Source: Bacillota bacterium
Lineage (GTDB): Bacteria > Bacillota > Clostridia > Christensenellales > UMGS416
Length of the DNA: 64,000 nucleotides
Reading direction: 5' to 3'
Assembly (NCBI GenBank): GCA_023435705.1
Contig: JAEYRH010000008.1
Location: forward strand, 310,001 to 374,000
Below the pieces are notes generated by a model. The model had not been told where the DNA came from. It worked only from the letters and a program-made list of their open reading frames with translations, and searched no databases. Shown in pieces: positions 50,775 through 58,827 of this stretch. Position numbers and translations under genes: made by a program. Every line of letters begins with the position of its first letter. Within the stretch, counting starts at the first letter, position 1.

Positions 50775-50780
50775 ATTATA
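50775..50780 (-). promoter_or_regulatory. -10 element of the retron operon
   Basis: Minus-strand TATAAT at 50775-50780 with a weak CTTTTA-like -35, about 50 nt before the PRTase-like start. The AT-rich island ends just beyond, at about 50850. Confidence 0.45.
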
Positions 50781-50921
50781 GCATATTTTATGAATAATAA
50801 AAGCGGTGCTAGAATTATGTCTAGTTATTTTCCTTTAATAGCAACTCCCCCCTTGCCCTCCCCTCCCCTCCCATGCTATAATACCACTCCTTGTTTCCCC
50901 AAAAGTCAGGAGGTGGTTCCC

Positions 50922-53180
50922 TTGTCCTCCCTCCACAGGGACTTCCCGGAGGAGTCCCGAAAGCTCGCAGAGGCCATCGCCCGCGTCACCCATGAGCAGG
51001 CCGCCGCCGATGAACTCGAGCAGAAGCAGTTGAAGGAAGTCCTCCGGTTACGGCTGGTGCAGCGGGAATACTACCACGAGTGGTTTGTGGCCGAAAAGAT
51101 TTACGCGATCACCAGCCAAAAGGCAAAAAACCTCCGCTACGCCGAGCACACGCCCTATTTCTCCCGCGTGGACTTTAAAAAAGACGGCGAAGCAGACTAC
51201 GACCGGCTCTACATCGGCAAATGGGGCGTCACCGACGCGACGAGCCGCAGGCCCTTCATCTACGACTGGCGCAGCCCCATCGCAAATTTGTATTACGGCG
51301 CCCAGGTGGGCCCGGCCCAATTTGAAAGCCCCGCCGGAACAGTGTCCGGCGACATGAGCCTCAAACGCATCTTCAGCATATCCGACGGCAAACTCCATTC
51401 GATCATCGACGCCGACATTGTGACGCAAGACGAATACCTGCAAGACGTGCTCTCCGACCACGCCAACGCGAGGCTCAGGGACATTGTCACGACGATCCAG
51501 GCCGAGCAGAACGACATCATCCGCCACAACTACAAACGCCCCATGGTCGTGCAGGGCGTGGCCGGCGCGGGCAAGACCACCGTGGCGCTGCACCGCATCA
51601 CGTGGCTTTTGTATACCTATCAGCAGACGATGGGCCCGGAGAACCTGATGGTCATCGCACCCTCGCCGCTGTTTTTGAATTACATTTCGGCGGTGCTGCC
51701 GGAGCTGGGCGCGGAGAACGTGCTGCAGACCACGTTTTACGGCCTGGGCGGCATGCTCACCGGCAAGAAGCTGCCGCCGCTCGATGACTCGGGCACGCTG
51801 CTGCGCCTGCTTGAGCTGCCCGAACACGAGCGAAGGCCCATCGTGCGGATGGCAAGGCTCAAGGGCAGCCTGGACATGAAGGAGTGCGTGCGCCGCTTTG
51901 TGAACGCGCTGGCTGCCTCCATGGCCCCGCGGGAGGGGCTGAAGCTGGGGTCGGTCACGGTGATCAACCGGGCCGAGCTCACCCGCCTCATCACGCAGGA
52001 CCTGTCGCCCTTCCCGCTGGCGCGCAGGGTGCCGCAGCTGAAAAAGGTGCTGGCCAGCCGGTTGAAGGACGCGCTGGACGGCGCCAAGGCCGACCTCGAG
52101 AAGGAGGCCGTGCGCCGCGCCAACCTGATCCGCGAGAAGATGCCGGTGGACTGCGAAGAACGCCGGGAGCTGATGCAGCGCCTTTACGCCGCGCGGGATG
52201 CAAGGCTTGCGGAGTTTGACGGGCACGCCGCCCACGCCGTGGACGACTGCATGAAGGCCTTCCCGAAGCTCGATTTGATGGAGCAATACCGGCAGCTGCT
52301 ACAGCCGGAGCCGCTCTTCCCGCTGCCCGACGGCGTGGACGCCGGCGACTGGCAGGCCCTCTGTGAAGACAGCCTCGCCCGCCTGAATGCAAAGCGCATC
52401 GAAACGGCGGACATCGCGCCGATCATCTATTTGAACGGCCTGCTCTTCGGCCAGACCGAGCGTCTGGACATCCACCACACAGTGCTCGATGAGGCGCAGG
52501 ACTTCTCCGCCTTCCAGTTTGACGTGCTGCGAGGCCTCACGCAAAACGCGTCGTTCACGATCGTGGGCGATCTCGCCCAGGGCATCCACGGCTACCGGGG
52601 CGTCACCAGCTGGCAGGCCATCATGGACGGTGTGTTCGGCCCCGGCTGCGCCGACTTCCACGAGCTGGTCACCAGCTACCGCAACACGGTGGAGATCATG
52701 GAGTTCGCAGGGAAGGTGGCCGCGCGGCACCCGTTCCCCGGCCAACGGCAGGCCAAGCCCGTGCTGCGCCACGGCCGGGAGCCAGAGGTGCTGCCCCTGC
52801 CGGAAGTTCACCCAGAGATTACCATCGCCGAGCAGGTGAACGCGCTGCTGGCCGACGGCATGAAGACCGTGGCCGTGGTGCACAAGCGCCCGAAGGATGC
52901 GGAGGCACTCTTCAAAAAGCTGAAGCCCCGCGTGGAAGGGCTGTCTCTCTATCGCGACGGCGATGACGACTATCGCGGCGGCCCCATGGTGCTGCCGGCC
53001 CACATGGTGAAGGGCCTGGAGTTTGACGCCATTGTGCTGGCAGATGTGTCCGCCGAGCTCTGGCCCGACGACCCGCTGCATTGCCGCCTGCTCTATGTGT
53101 GCCTCACCCGCCCGCTGCACCGGCTGGTGTGCTACTATTCGGGGGAGCGGACGAGGCTGATGGGGGATATTTCCCAGTAG
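50922..53180 (+). CDS. helD: HelD-like RNA polymerase-recycling SF1 ATPase
   Basis: 752 residues from a TTG start at 50922, 8 nt after AGGAGG. The N-terminal antiparallel coiled coil (about 1-60) of HelD is present. Walker A is GVAGAGKTTVALHR (about 209-222); later come the UvrD-like motifs VLDEAQDFS, GDLAQGIHGYRG, TSYRN and HMVKGLEFDAIVL. HelD binds stalled RNA polymerase and releases DNA and RNA. Very GC-rich, unlike the retron island immediately upstream on the other strand. The start codon TTG follows a -10 box (TATAAT, 50877-50882). Confidence 0.9.
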   Translation: MSSLHRDFPEESRKLAEAIARVTHEQAAADELEQKQLKEVLRLRLVQREYYHEWFVAEKIYAITSQKAKNLRYAEHTPYFSRVDFKKDGEADYDRLYIGKWGVTDATSRRPFIYDWRSPIANLYYGAQVGPAQFESPAGTVSGDMSLKRIFSISDGKLHSIIDADIVTQDEYLQDVLSDHANARLRDIVTTIQAEQNDIIRHNYKRPMVVQGVAGAGKTTVALHRITWLLYTYQQTMGPENLMVIAPSPLFLNYISAVLPELGAENVLQTTFYGLGGMLTGKKLPPLDDSGTLLRLLELPEHERRPIVRMARLKGSLDMKECVRRFVNALAASMAPREGLKLGSVTVINRAELTRLITQDLSPFPLARRVPQLKKVLASRLKDALDGAKADLEKEAVRRANLIREKMPVDCEERRELMQRLYAARDARLAEFDGHAAHAVDDCMKAFPKLDLMEQYRQLLQPEPLFPLPDGVDAGDWQALCEDSLARLNAKRIETADIAPIIYLNGLLFGQTERLDIHHTVLDEAQDFSAFQFDVLRGLTQNASFTIVGDLAQGIHGYRGVTSWQAIMDGVFGPGCADFHELVTSYRNTVEIMEFAGKVAARHPFPGQRQAKPVLRHGREPEVLPLPEVHPEITIAEQVNALLADGMKTVAVVHKRPKDAEALFKKLKPRVEGLSLYRDGDDDYRGGPMVLPAHMVKGLEFDAIVLADVSAELWPDDPLHCRLLYVCLTRPLHRLVCYYSGERTRLMGDISQ

Positions 53181-53205
53181 GAAGCGCCACAAGACATTCC
53201 GCTGA

Positions 53206-54020
53206 AAGCGGGCCGGGACGGAGCCACTTAGAGGGGCCGGGGCGGGCTGGCCGCGATCTTACAGATCGTTGCTCGCCCATGCAACCTGGAGCCCGGCCCC
53301 TACTGTTAAGCTTGGGAAAATTACCTCTCCACCCCCTTTGTTTTTGCTGAAAGCAAAAATTCAAGGGGGGATGCCGCCACAGCGGCAGGCCTTAGCCTCC
53401 GGCTTTGCGTAGTATCGCTGAAAGCGATGCCCTGAGCAAAGCCGAGCATTGCAAAGCAATGCGATGAGGGGGGATTTCCATACCTCACCCGATGTACCGC
53501 CTGTCAACCCTCACCCCTACCCCTCTCCCATAGGATTGGGAGAGGGGTAATGTTTGTTTATCGGGCTTCGCCCCATGCACAGAGCCTGTTCGAAGCGATC
53601 CTTACCCGCCCTTATGAAGGGGGTGTCGCCCACAGGCGACGGGGGGATTTAAGCCGAAGGCCATTGGCTAGAATTCGGACCATACGAAGAATGGACCAAG
53701 ACAAATCCATATAGGCGGGCCGGGACGGAGCCCGGCCCCTACTGTTATGCTTGGGAAAATTACCTCTCCACCCCCTTTGTTTTTACTGAAAGCAAAAATT
53801 CCTGCGCATACCTCGCATGCATCTTTGCATGCTGGTCATGCCGTTGGCATAACCCGGCATGCTGGGCTTGCGCCATCCTGGCGCTGGGCAAGGGGGGTGT
53901 CGCCCACAGGCAGCAGTATTGTCAGGTCTGAGCTGAGCGAACGCATGCTTAAGAAATTCATTAAGGGCGTACACGCTAGGAGCCATTAAGACGGGCCGGT
54001 ACAGAGCCCCGCCCGTACAT
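53206..54020. repeat. Dense array of repeats A, B and C (no gene)
   Basis: This 0.97-kb gap between helD and the cytochrome-b5-like genes has no supported gene. In order: repeat B copies (53206-53308), a long reverse repeat A (53329-53480) that is the reverse-complement counterpart of 12472-12604, repeat C (53503-53552), a short repeat A (53603-53652), repeat B (53712-53744), repeat A (53766-53912) and repeat B (53989-54020). Confidence 0.75.
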
Positions 54021-54151
54021 TGAGAGAGAATTCATGGCTTTAGTCGTTTATAAACAATTCGTGAACATGCATTTTAACGTAATCAAAATCACATTTCCTC
54101 ATGACTCCCAGCACTACAATGCAGGAAACCAGATCAAAAGAGGTGTGAAAC

Positions 54152-54640
54152 ATGAAACAAAATATAAAACGATCCGGCGCGTTGCTCGCCGTTTTCACTG
54201 TTTCGATCCTGCTGCTGGCTTCCTGCGCAGCCCCAGCCACAACGGTGCCCGCCACATTAGCCCCGGCCACCACCACACCGATTGAAACAACACCGCCGGC
54301 CACCGCCGCACCGACCGAAACCGCGCCGCCGGCCACCGCGTCACCGGCTGAAACAGCAACTCCGGCCCCAACCGCCACCGCCGTAGCCACCACCGCCCCG
54401 GAGGGCAAGGTGTTCACGTTGGCTGAGCTGGCCAAGTATGACGGCAAAAACGGCAACCCCGCCTATATCGCAGTGGGCGGCGTGGTCTATGACGTGACCG
54501 ATGTGCGTGAGTGGCGCAACGGCGGCCATAAGGGCTTCCAGGCCGGTCAGGATCTGACCGACGCGTTCAAGAACCAGTCCCCCCATGGCGCAAGCATCCT
54601 GAAGGGCTTGCCGGTGGTGGGCACGCTGGCAAAACAATAA
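54152..54640 (+). CDS. Lipoprotein with cytochrome-b5-like heme domain (first of a tandem pair)
   Basis: 162 residues. A lipoprotein signal (lipobox LASC, Cys about 25) is followed by a 60-residue Ala/Thr/Pro linker (PATTTPIETTPPATAAPTETA), then a cytochrome-b5-type domain: KVFTLAELAKYDGKNGNPAYIAVGGVVYDVTDVREWRNGGHKGFQAGQDLT...SPHGASILKGLPVVG. Histidines in GGH and SPH are candidate axial heme ligands. It should be tethered outside the membrane as an electron carrier or heme holder. AGAGGTG is 6 nt before the start. The next gene is a paralogue. Confidence 0.82.
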   Translation: MKQNIKRSGALLAVFTVSILLLASCAAPATTVPATLAPATTTPIETTPPATAAPTETAPPATASPAETATPAPTATAVATTAPEGKVFTLAELAKYDGKNGNPAYIAVGGVVYDVTDVREWRNGGHKGFQAGQDLTDAFKNQSPHGASILKGLPVVGTLAKQ

Positions 54641-54665
54641 CCAATCACCGAAAGAGGTGTTTATG

Positions 54666-55076
54666 ATGAAACAAACAGCAAAACAAACCGGCGCATTGCT
54701 CGCCGTTTTCGTAGCTTCGATCCTGCTGCTGGCCGCCTGCGCAGCCCCAGCCGCAACCCCGGCTCCGGCTACCGCCGCGCCGACGGCCATGGCAACCCCC
54801 GCCGTAACTGCCTCCGCCGAGGCCACCGCCGCCCCGGAGGGCAAGGTGTTCACGCTGGATGAACTGGCCAAGTTTGACGGCAAAAACGGCAGCCCTGCCT
54901 ATGTGGCTGTGGACGGCGTGGTCTATGACGTGACCAACGTGCCCGAATGGAAAGGCGGAGACCACTGGGGGCGCTTTTCCGCCGGGAAGGACCTGACCAC
55001 CGAGATCAAGACAGTGTCGCCCCACGGCGTCAGCAAGTTAAAGGGGCTTCCCGTGGTGGGCACGCTGGCAAAATAG
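54666..55076 (+). CDS. Lipoprotein with cytochrome-b5-like heme domain (second of a tandem pair)
   Basis: 136 residues from ATG 54666, which sits 6 nt after AGAGGTG exactly as in the first copy (the ATG three bases earlier is closer than usual). It has lipobox LAAC, a shorter Ala/Thr linker and the same heme domain (VFTLDELAKFDGKNGSPAYVAVDGVVYDVTNVPEWKGGDHWGRFSAGKDLT...SPHGVSKLKGLPVVG). The two genes are 20-25 bp apart and arose by tandem duplication, with linker length and loop residues changed. Confidence 0.82.
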   Translation: MKQTAKQTGALLAVFVASILLLAACAAPAATPAPATAAPTAMATPAVTASAEATAAPEGKVFTLDELAKFDGKNGSPAYVAVDGVVYDVTNVPEWKGGDHWGRFSAGKDLTTEIKTVSPHGVSKLKGLPVVGTLAK

Positions 55077-55134
55077 ACACCACTAAGTTGTGTTAATAAC
55101 GCTGGATGAGAAAATAAAGCCAATCAATGGCGGT

Positions 55135-55662
55135 CTATGTACGGGCCGGGCTCTGTACCGGCCCATCGTCTTCTGCATGAACGGCTGTCGCCTGGCTTGC
55201 CTTACTTCTTCTCTGCCGGAAAAACTGCTTGAGCAGCGCAGCGCAGTCCTCCTCCAGCACGCCGCCGGTCACGCTCACCCGGTGGGGGAACCGCTCATCG
55301 CCGGGCAGGTTCATCAGTGACCCTGCGCAACCAGCCTTGGGGTCATAGGCGCCAAACACGATGGCATCCAGCCGCGCCTGCATCGCCGCCCCGGCGCACA
55401 TCGGGCAGGGCTCCAGCGTGACCACCAGCGTGCAGCCATGCAGATACCAGCCGCCTAGCTTCCTGGCGGCTTTTCTCAATGCCTCCACCTCTGCGTGGGC
55501 GATGGGGTCGCCCTTTTCCTCGCGGCGGTTGCGGCCCCGGGCGATGATCTTGCCCTCTTTGACCACCACCGCGCCCACCGGCACGTCGCCGTGGGCGGCA
55601 GCCAGCGCCGCCTGCTTCAGGGCCTGGCGCATGAAGTATTCATTTGTGTGCTTTTGGTCCAT
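55135..55662 (-). CDS. tadA: tRNA adenosine(34) deaminase
   Basis: 175 residues. It converts A34 to inosine in tRNA-Arg(ACG). The catalytic zinc site is HAEVEA (His and catalytic Glu, about 56-61) and PCPMCAGA (two Cys, about 85-92). ARGRNRRE and WYLHGCTLVVTLEPCPMC are characteristic. The C-terminal 25 residues (QRRSKASQATAVHAEDDGPV...) extend past the usual end and run into a repeat B element, so the true stop may once have been earlier. In many Clostridia dnaX and the SRP RNA follow; here they do not. Confidence 0.93.
   Translation of the reverse strand: MDQKHTNEYFMRQALKQAALAAAHGDVPVGAVVVKEGKIIARGRNRREEKGDPIAHAEVEALRKAARKLGGWYLHGCTLVVTLEPCPMCAGAAMQARLDAIVFGAYDPKAGCAGSLMNLPGDERFPHRVSVTGGVLEEDCAALLKQFFRQRRSKASQATAVHAEDDGPVQSPART
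55137..55165. repeat. Repeat B overlapping the tadA 3' end
   Basis: ACGGGCCGGGCTCTGTACCGGCCC; its insertion apparently donated the last codons of tadA. Confidence 0.55.
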
Positions 55663-55717
55663 GGGGTTATCTTCTCATAAGTCTATTCAGAAAACAAATC
55701 ATTTCTTTCGTCTCTAT

Positions 55718-55955
55718 GGGGGTCTGGGGGTTTGCAAGTTCCACCCGATCGATGCGGAAAGCCATGCGATCAGGCCGAGCGACTGTTTGACGAGCGAGCA
55801 AAGCGAACGAGGAGTTGTCGTCGGCCCGCATGGCTGACGGCATCGGCAGGGTCTTAGGAACTTGCCTCCCCCAGGGCTTTTCGGTTCCTTTTGGCCGCCA
55901 AAAGGAACGTATATTACTTTTCGGCTGAGGGGAAACTTGCAAACCCCCGAACCCC
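55718..55955. mobile_element. MITE-like element with 25-bp terminal inverted repeats
   Basis: The left arm (55718-55742, GGGGGTCTGGGGGTTTGCAA...) and right arm (55930-55955) are inverted repeats sharing the 15-nt core AACTTGCAAACCCCC. The 185-nt interior has no credible gene and includes CCTTTTGGCCGCCAAAAGG, itself a palindrome. No transposase is present. It fills the gap between tadA and a HAD hydrolase. Confidence 0.45.
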
Positions 55956-55970
55956 CTAAGAATCGGCAAG

Positions 55971-56582
55971 TTAGAAATCAACCAGCCCCATCGCCCTGAT
56001 CTTCCCCCGCATGTCTTCAAACCCCAGCACATGCATGGCCTCCATGCCCACATTGAGCGCGCCGCGCACATTGTCCGGGTTGTCGTCGAAGAACAGGATC
56101 CGGTCCGGCTCCACGCCAAGGTTTTCCACAACATTCAAAAAGGCCTCCCGGTCGGGCTTCAGAAAGCCGGTGCGGAAGGAAAGGAACACCTTGCGGAAGA
56201 GCCGGTCGGTGTAGGTGGTGCGGCAAAGCTTCTCCCACTGGAGCGCGTTGGTGTTGGAGAGCAGCGCCAGCGGGTGGCGGGAGGCCAGCGTGGCCAGCAG
56301 CTCCTCCGCACCGGGGAAGTAACCAGTCACAAAGTTTGGAAACTCCCGCAGGAATTCGTCGGGGTGCACCTGCAGGCCCATCTCCGCAACCAATTCGGTC
56401 GCGAACACCACCGGGCTGATCCGGCCGCTTTCAAAGGCGCGCACCGTGGGTGAATAAAGCCAGTGGCGCGACAGCTCCCAATCGTCCGCGGGCCTTTGCA
56501 GCCAGGCATTGATGCGCGCCGCGCCCACATAGTCCACCAGCACGCCACCCAGGTCAAACAGCAGCCATTTGGCCTGTGCCAA
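55971..56582 (-). CDS. HAD-superfamily hydrolase (IA type, YihX-like)
   Basis: 203 residues from a TTG at 56582 (GGGGGTG a few bases upstream). The 8-codon extension to a TTG at 56606 overlaps a -10-like box. Motif I is FDLGGVLVD, with the second motif-I aspartate replaced by Gly, as in YihX-type enzymes; the cap region is helical; motif II is LLSNTN, motif III K in GFLKPD, motif IV FFDDNPDNVRGA. These remove phosphate from sugar or nucleotide monophosphates. It is divergent from feoA. Confidence 0.85.
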   Translation of the reverse strand: MAQAKWLLFDLGGVLVDYVGAARINAWLQRPADDWELSRHWLYSPTVRAFESGRISPVVFATELVAEMGLQVHPDEFLREFPNFVTGYFPGAEELLATLASRHPLALLSNTNALQWEKLCRTTYTDRLFRKVFLSFRTGFLKPDREAFLNVVENLGVEPDRILFFDDNPDNVRGALNVGMEAMHVLGFEDMRGKIRAMGLVDF

Positions 56583-56679
56583 TTCCTCACCCCCAGACTT
56601 ATACAATATTGTATCCGGTTTGGAGGAAAAGTTTTACCAAAACCATCATTACAACGTTATCATTCCCACAAAAAACCCT

Positions 56680-56707
56680 TTGACAAAATTCTGCAATCGT
56701 TTATAAT
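56680..56707 (+). promoter_or_regulatory. Promoter of feoAB
   Basis: Perfect TTGACA (56680-56685), 16-nt spacer, perfect TATAAT (56702-56707), 34 nt before the feoA start. Confidence 0.85.
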
Positions 56708-56726
56708 GATATTGAGAATGATTATC
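56708..56726 (+). promoter_or_regulatory. Fur box of feoAB
   Basis: GATATTGAGAATGATTATC matches 16 of 19 positions of the Fur consensus GATAATGATAATCATTATC and starts directly after the -10 box, so Fur with iron would block transcription initiation. Confidence 0.8.
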
Positions 56727-56740
56727 AAGAAGGTGCGACA

Positions 56741-56992
56741 ATGAGCGAACGGCAATGCAAGCGCTGCCTCAAGGCCGGAAATTGCATCCGCGTGCGCGGT
56801 GTGGACCGCAGCCACCCTTCCGCCCGAAGGCTTCTGGCCATGGGCGTGGACGCCGGCTGCGACATCCATGTGGAGCGCCAGTCACCCTTCGGCGACCCCT
56901 ATATTGTAAAAATCAAAGGATACGACCTGGCCGTGCGGCGCAAAGATTTTGAGGCGCTGGACGTGGAAGAGTTGGCAGGAAACGAGGTGTAG
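56741..56992 (+). CDS. feoA: Ferrous iron transport protein A
   Basis: 83 residues; SH3-like fold. CKRCLKAGNCIRVRGVDRSHPSARRLLAMGVDAGCDIHVERQSPFGDPYIVKIKGYDLAVRRKDFEAL shows the FeoA/DtxR-like pattern with G-C-x-I-x-V and D-P-x-x-V/I-x-x-x-G-Y. A Cys-x-x-Cys near the start (CKRC) is an unusual addition. FeoA is cytosolic and assists FeoB. The gene ends 1 bp before feoB and carries the Fur box and promoter of the operon. Confidence 0.92.
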   Translation: MSERQCKRCLKAGNCIRVRGVDRSHPSARRLLAMGVDAGCDIHVERQSPFGDPYIVKIKGYDLAVRRKDFEALDVEELAGNEV

Positions 56993-56993
56993 T

Positions 56994-58799
56994 ATGGCAA
57001 TCGCGCTGGTAGGGAATCCGAACAGCGGCAAGACCACGCTTTTCAACGCGTTGACCGGAGGCAGGGGCCACATCGGCAACTGGCCGGGGGTCACGGTGGA
57101 CAAGAAGGAAGGCCCCATGGTTATCGAGGGGCAAAAGCACATTTTGACCGACCTGCCGGGCATCTACTCGCTGGACCCGGACACGGCGGAGCAGGTTTTG
57201 GCCCGGGATTATCTGGTCCGGGAAGACATCGAACTCATCATCAACATCATAGACGCGGGCACGCTGGAGCGCAGCCTGAAGCTCACGCTGGATCTGGTCA
57301 AGACCGGCAAGCCCACCATACTCGTTTTGAACATGATCGACGAGCTGGAGGCAAAGGGCAACGCCGTGGACACGGCCCGACTCTCCATCCTGCTGGGCGT
57401 GCCGGTGGTGGCCATCAGCGCCGCCCATGGCAAAAACCTGGATGAGCTGAAAGCGCAGGTGGCCCTGGCGCTCAAATACGGCGCGGCGCGGGGCAAGTCC
57501 TGCTCCGGCTGCGGCGGCTGCAAGCACTGCGGCGTGGGCATGACATCGGCAGATATTGCCAATGTCACCGCTCAGGTGCTGATCCAAAACCCGAAGAAGA
57601 CCCATGACCTTACTGAGCGCATCGACCGGTTCGCACTCAACAAGTGGCTATCAGTGCCCATCTTTGCCGCGGTGATGCTGGCCGTGTTCTGGCTCACCTT
57701 TGAAGCAGCGGGCCTTTTGTCCGGGCTCATTTCCGACTTCCTGGACGGCATGCTTGCCCCCGGCGTGGCGGCGCTGCTCACCGTGTGGCACGCGCCGGAG
57801 GCTCTCACAAGGCTCCTGAGCGAGGGCGTGATCTCCGGCGTGGGCAGCGTGATCTCCTTTTTACCGCAGATCGCGGCGTTGTTCTTCCTCACGTCGCTGC
57901 TGGAGGATTCGGGCTATATGGCCCGCGCCGCCTTCATCGCAGACCGGGCCCTTTCAAAGGTCGGGCTGGGCGGCGGGGCGATTATGCCGCTGATCATGGG
58001 CTTCGGCTGCTCGGTGCCGGCGGTGCTGGCCTGCCGGGCGCTGCCCAGTGAAAAGGAGCGGCGGCTGGCGATGATGTTGGTGCCGTTCTTCTCCTGCAGC
58101 GCCAGGCTGCCGGTCTACGCGCTGCTGGCCGGCGCGTTCTTCCCCCACAACCAGGGGCTGGTGATCCTTTCGGTCTATCTGATCGGCATTGCGGTGGCGA
58201 TGATCGCCGGCGCGATCCTGAACAAAACCGCCTTCAAGGGCGGCGACTCGGCCTTTGTGATGGAGATCCCACCCTACCGGCTGCCCAGCGCCCGCAACCT
58301 TTTTCTGCACGCCTGGGAGCGGGTGAAGGGCTTTCTGCAAAAGGCGGGCACGGTGCTGCTGGCCGCCTCGGTGATCATCTGGGCGCTGCAATACTTCACA
58401 CCCACCTTCACCCCGGCGGCAGACCCTTCGGAGAGCTTGCTGGCAGCGATGGGCCATTGGATTTCGCCCATCTTCGCACCGATTGGCCTGAATGACTGGC
58501 GGGCGTCGGTTTCCTTCCTCACCGGGATCTTCGCCAAGGAGGCCATCGTGACCACGCTGGGCGTGCTCACCGCTGCGCCGGACACCGCCGAAGCGCTGAA
58601 GGGTCTTTTCACGCCGCTGCAGGGCTATGTGATGATGGTGTTCTCGCTGCTCTACATCCCCTGTGCATCCACGATCGTGACGATCAAAAAGGAAATGAAC
58701 TCCTGGAAATACACACTGCTCACGATTGGCCTGGGCCTGGCGGTGGCCTACATCATCTGCTTTGCGATTTATCAGGTTGGGGTGTTGATGGGGGGGTGA
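56994..58799 (+). CDS. feoB: Ferrous iron transporter B
   Basis: 601 residues from ATG 56994, directly after feoA (GAGGTG overlaps the feoA end). The G-protein domain has G1 GNPNSGKT, G3 DLPGIYS and G4 NMIDE; then a Cys-rich linker CSGCGGCKHCGVG (about 170-182) not found in E. coli FeoB, perhaps a metal-binding site; then two Gate motifs in the membrane part (LTSLLEDSGYMARAAFIADRAL and IMGFGCSVPAVLACR). It is the GTP-gated Fe2+ importer. At 601 residues it is shorter than the common 700-770 form. Confidence 0.95.
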   Translation: MAIALVGNPNSGKTTLFNALTGGRGHIGNWPGVTVDKKEGPMVIEGQKHILTDLPGIYSLDPDTAEQVLARDYLVREDIELIINIIDAGTLERSLKLTLDLVKTGKPTILVLNMIDELEAKGNAVDTARLSILLGVPVVAISAAHGKNLDELKAQVALALKYGAARGKSCSGCGGCKHCGVGMTSADIANVTAQVLIQNPKKTHDLTERIDRFALNKWLSVPIFAAVMLAVFWLTFEAAGLLSGLISDFLDGMLAPGVAALLTVWHAPEALTRLLSEGVISGVGSVISFLPQIAALFFLTSLLEDSGYMARAAFIADRALSKVGLGGGAIMPLIMGFGCSVPAVLACRALPSEKERRLAMMLVPFFSCSARLPVYALLAGAFFPHNQGLVILSVYLIGIAVAMIAGAILNKTAFKGGDSAFVMEIPPYRLPSARNLFLHAWERVKGFLQKAGTVLLAASVIIWALQYFTPTFTPAADPSESLLAAMGHWISPIFAPIGLNDWRASVSFLTGIFAKEAIVTTLGVLTAAPDTAEALKGLFTPLQGYVMMVFSLLYIPCASTIVTIKKEMNSWKYTLLTIGLGLAVAYIICFAIYQVGVLMGG

Positions 58800-58827
58800 G
58801 AAATCTTGCTTATACCAACATTCATGT

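Noticed and set aside
51048..52286. Minus-strand 412-aa ORF opposite helD
   Set aside because: Antisense shadow with His/Val/Gly bias; no start signals.
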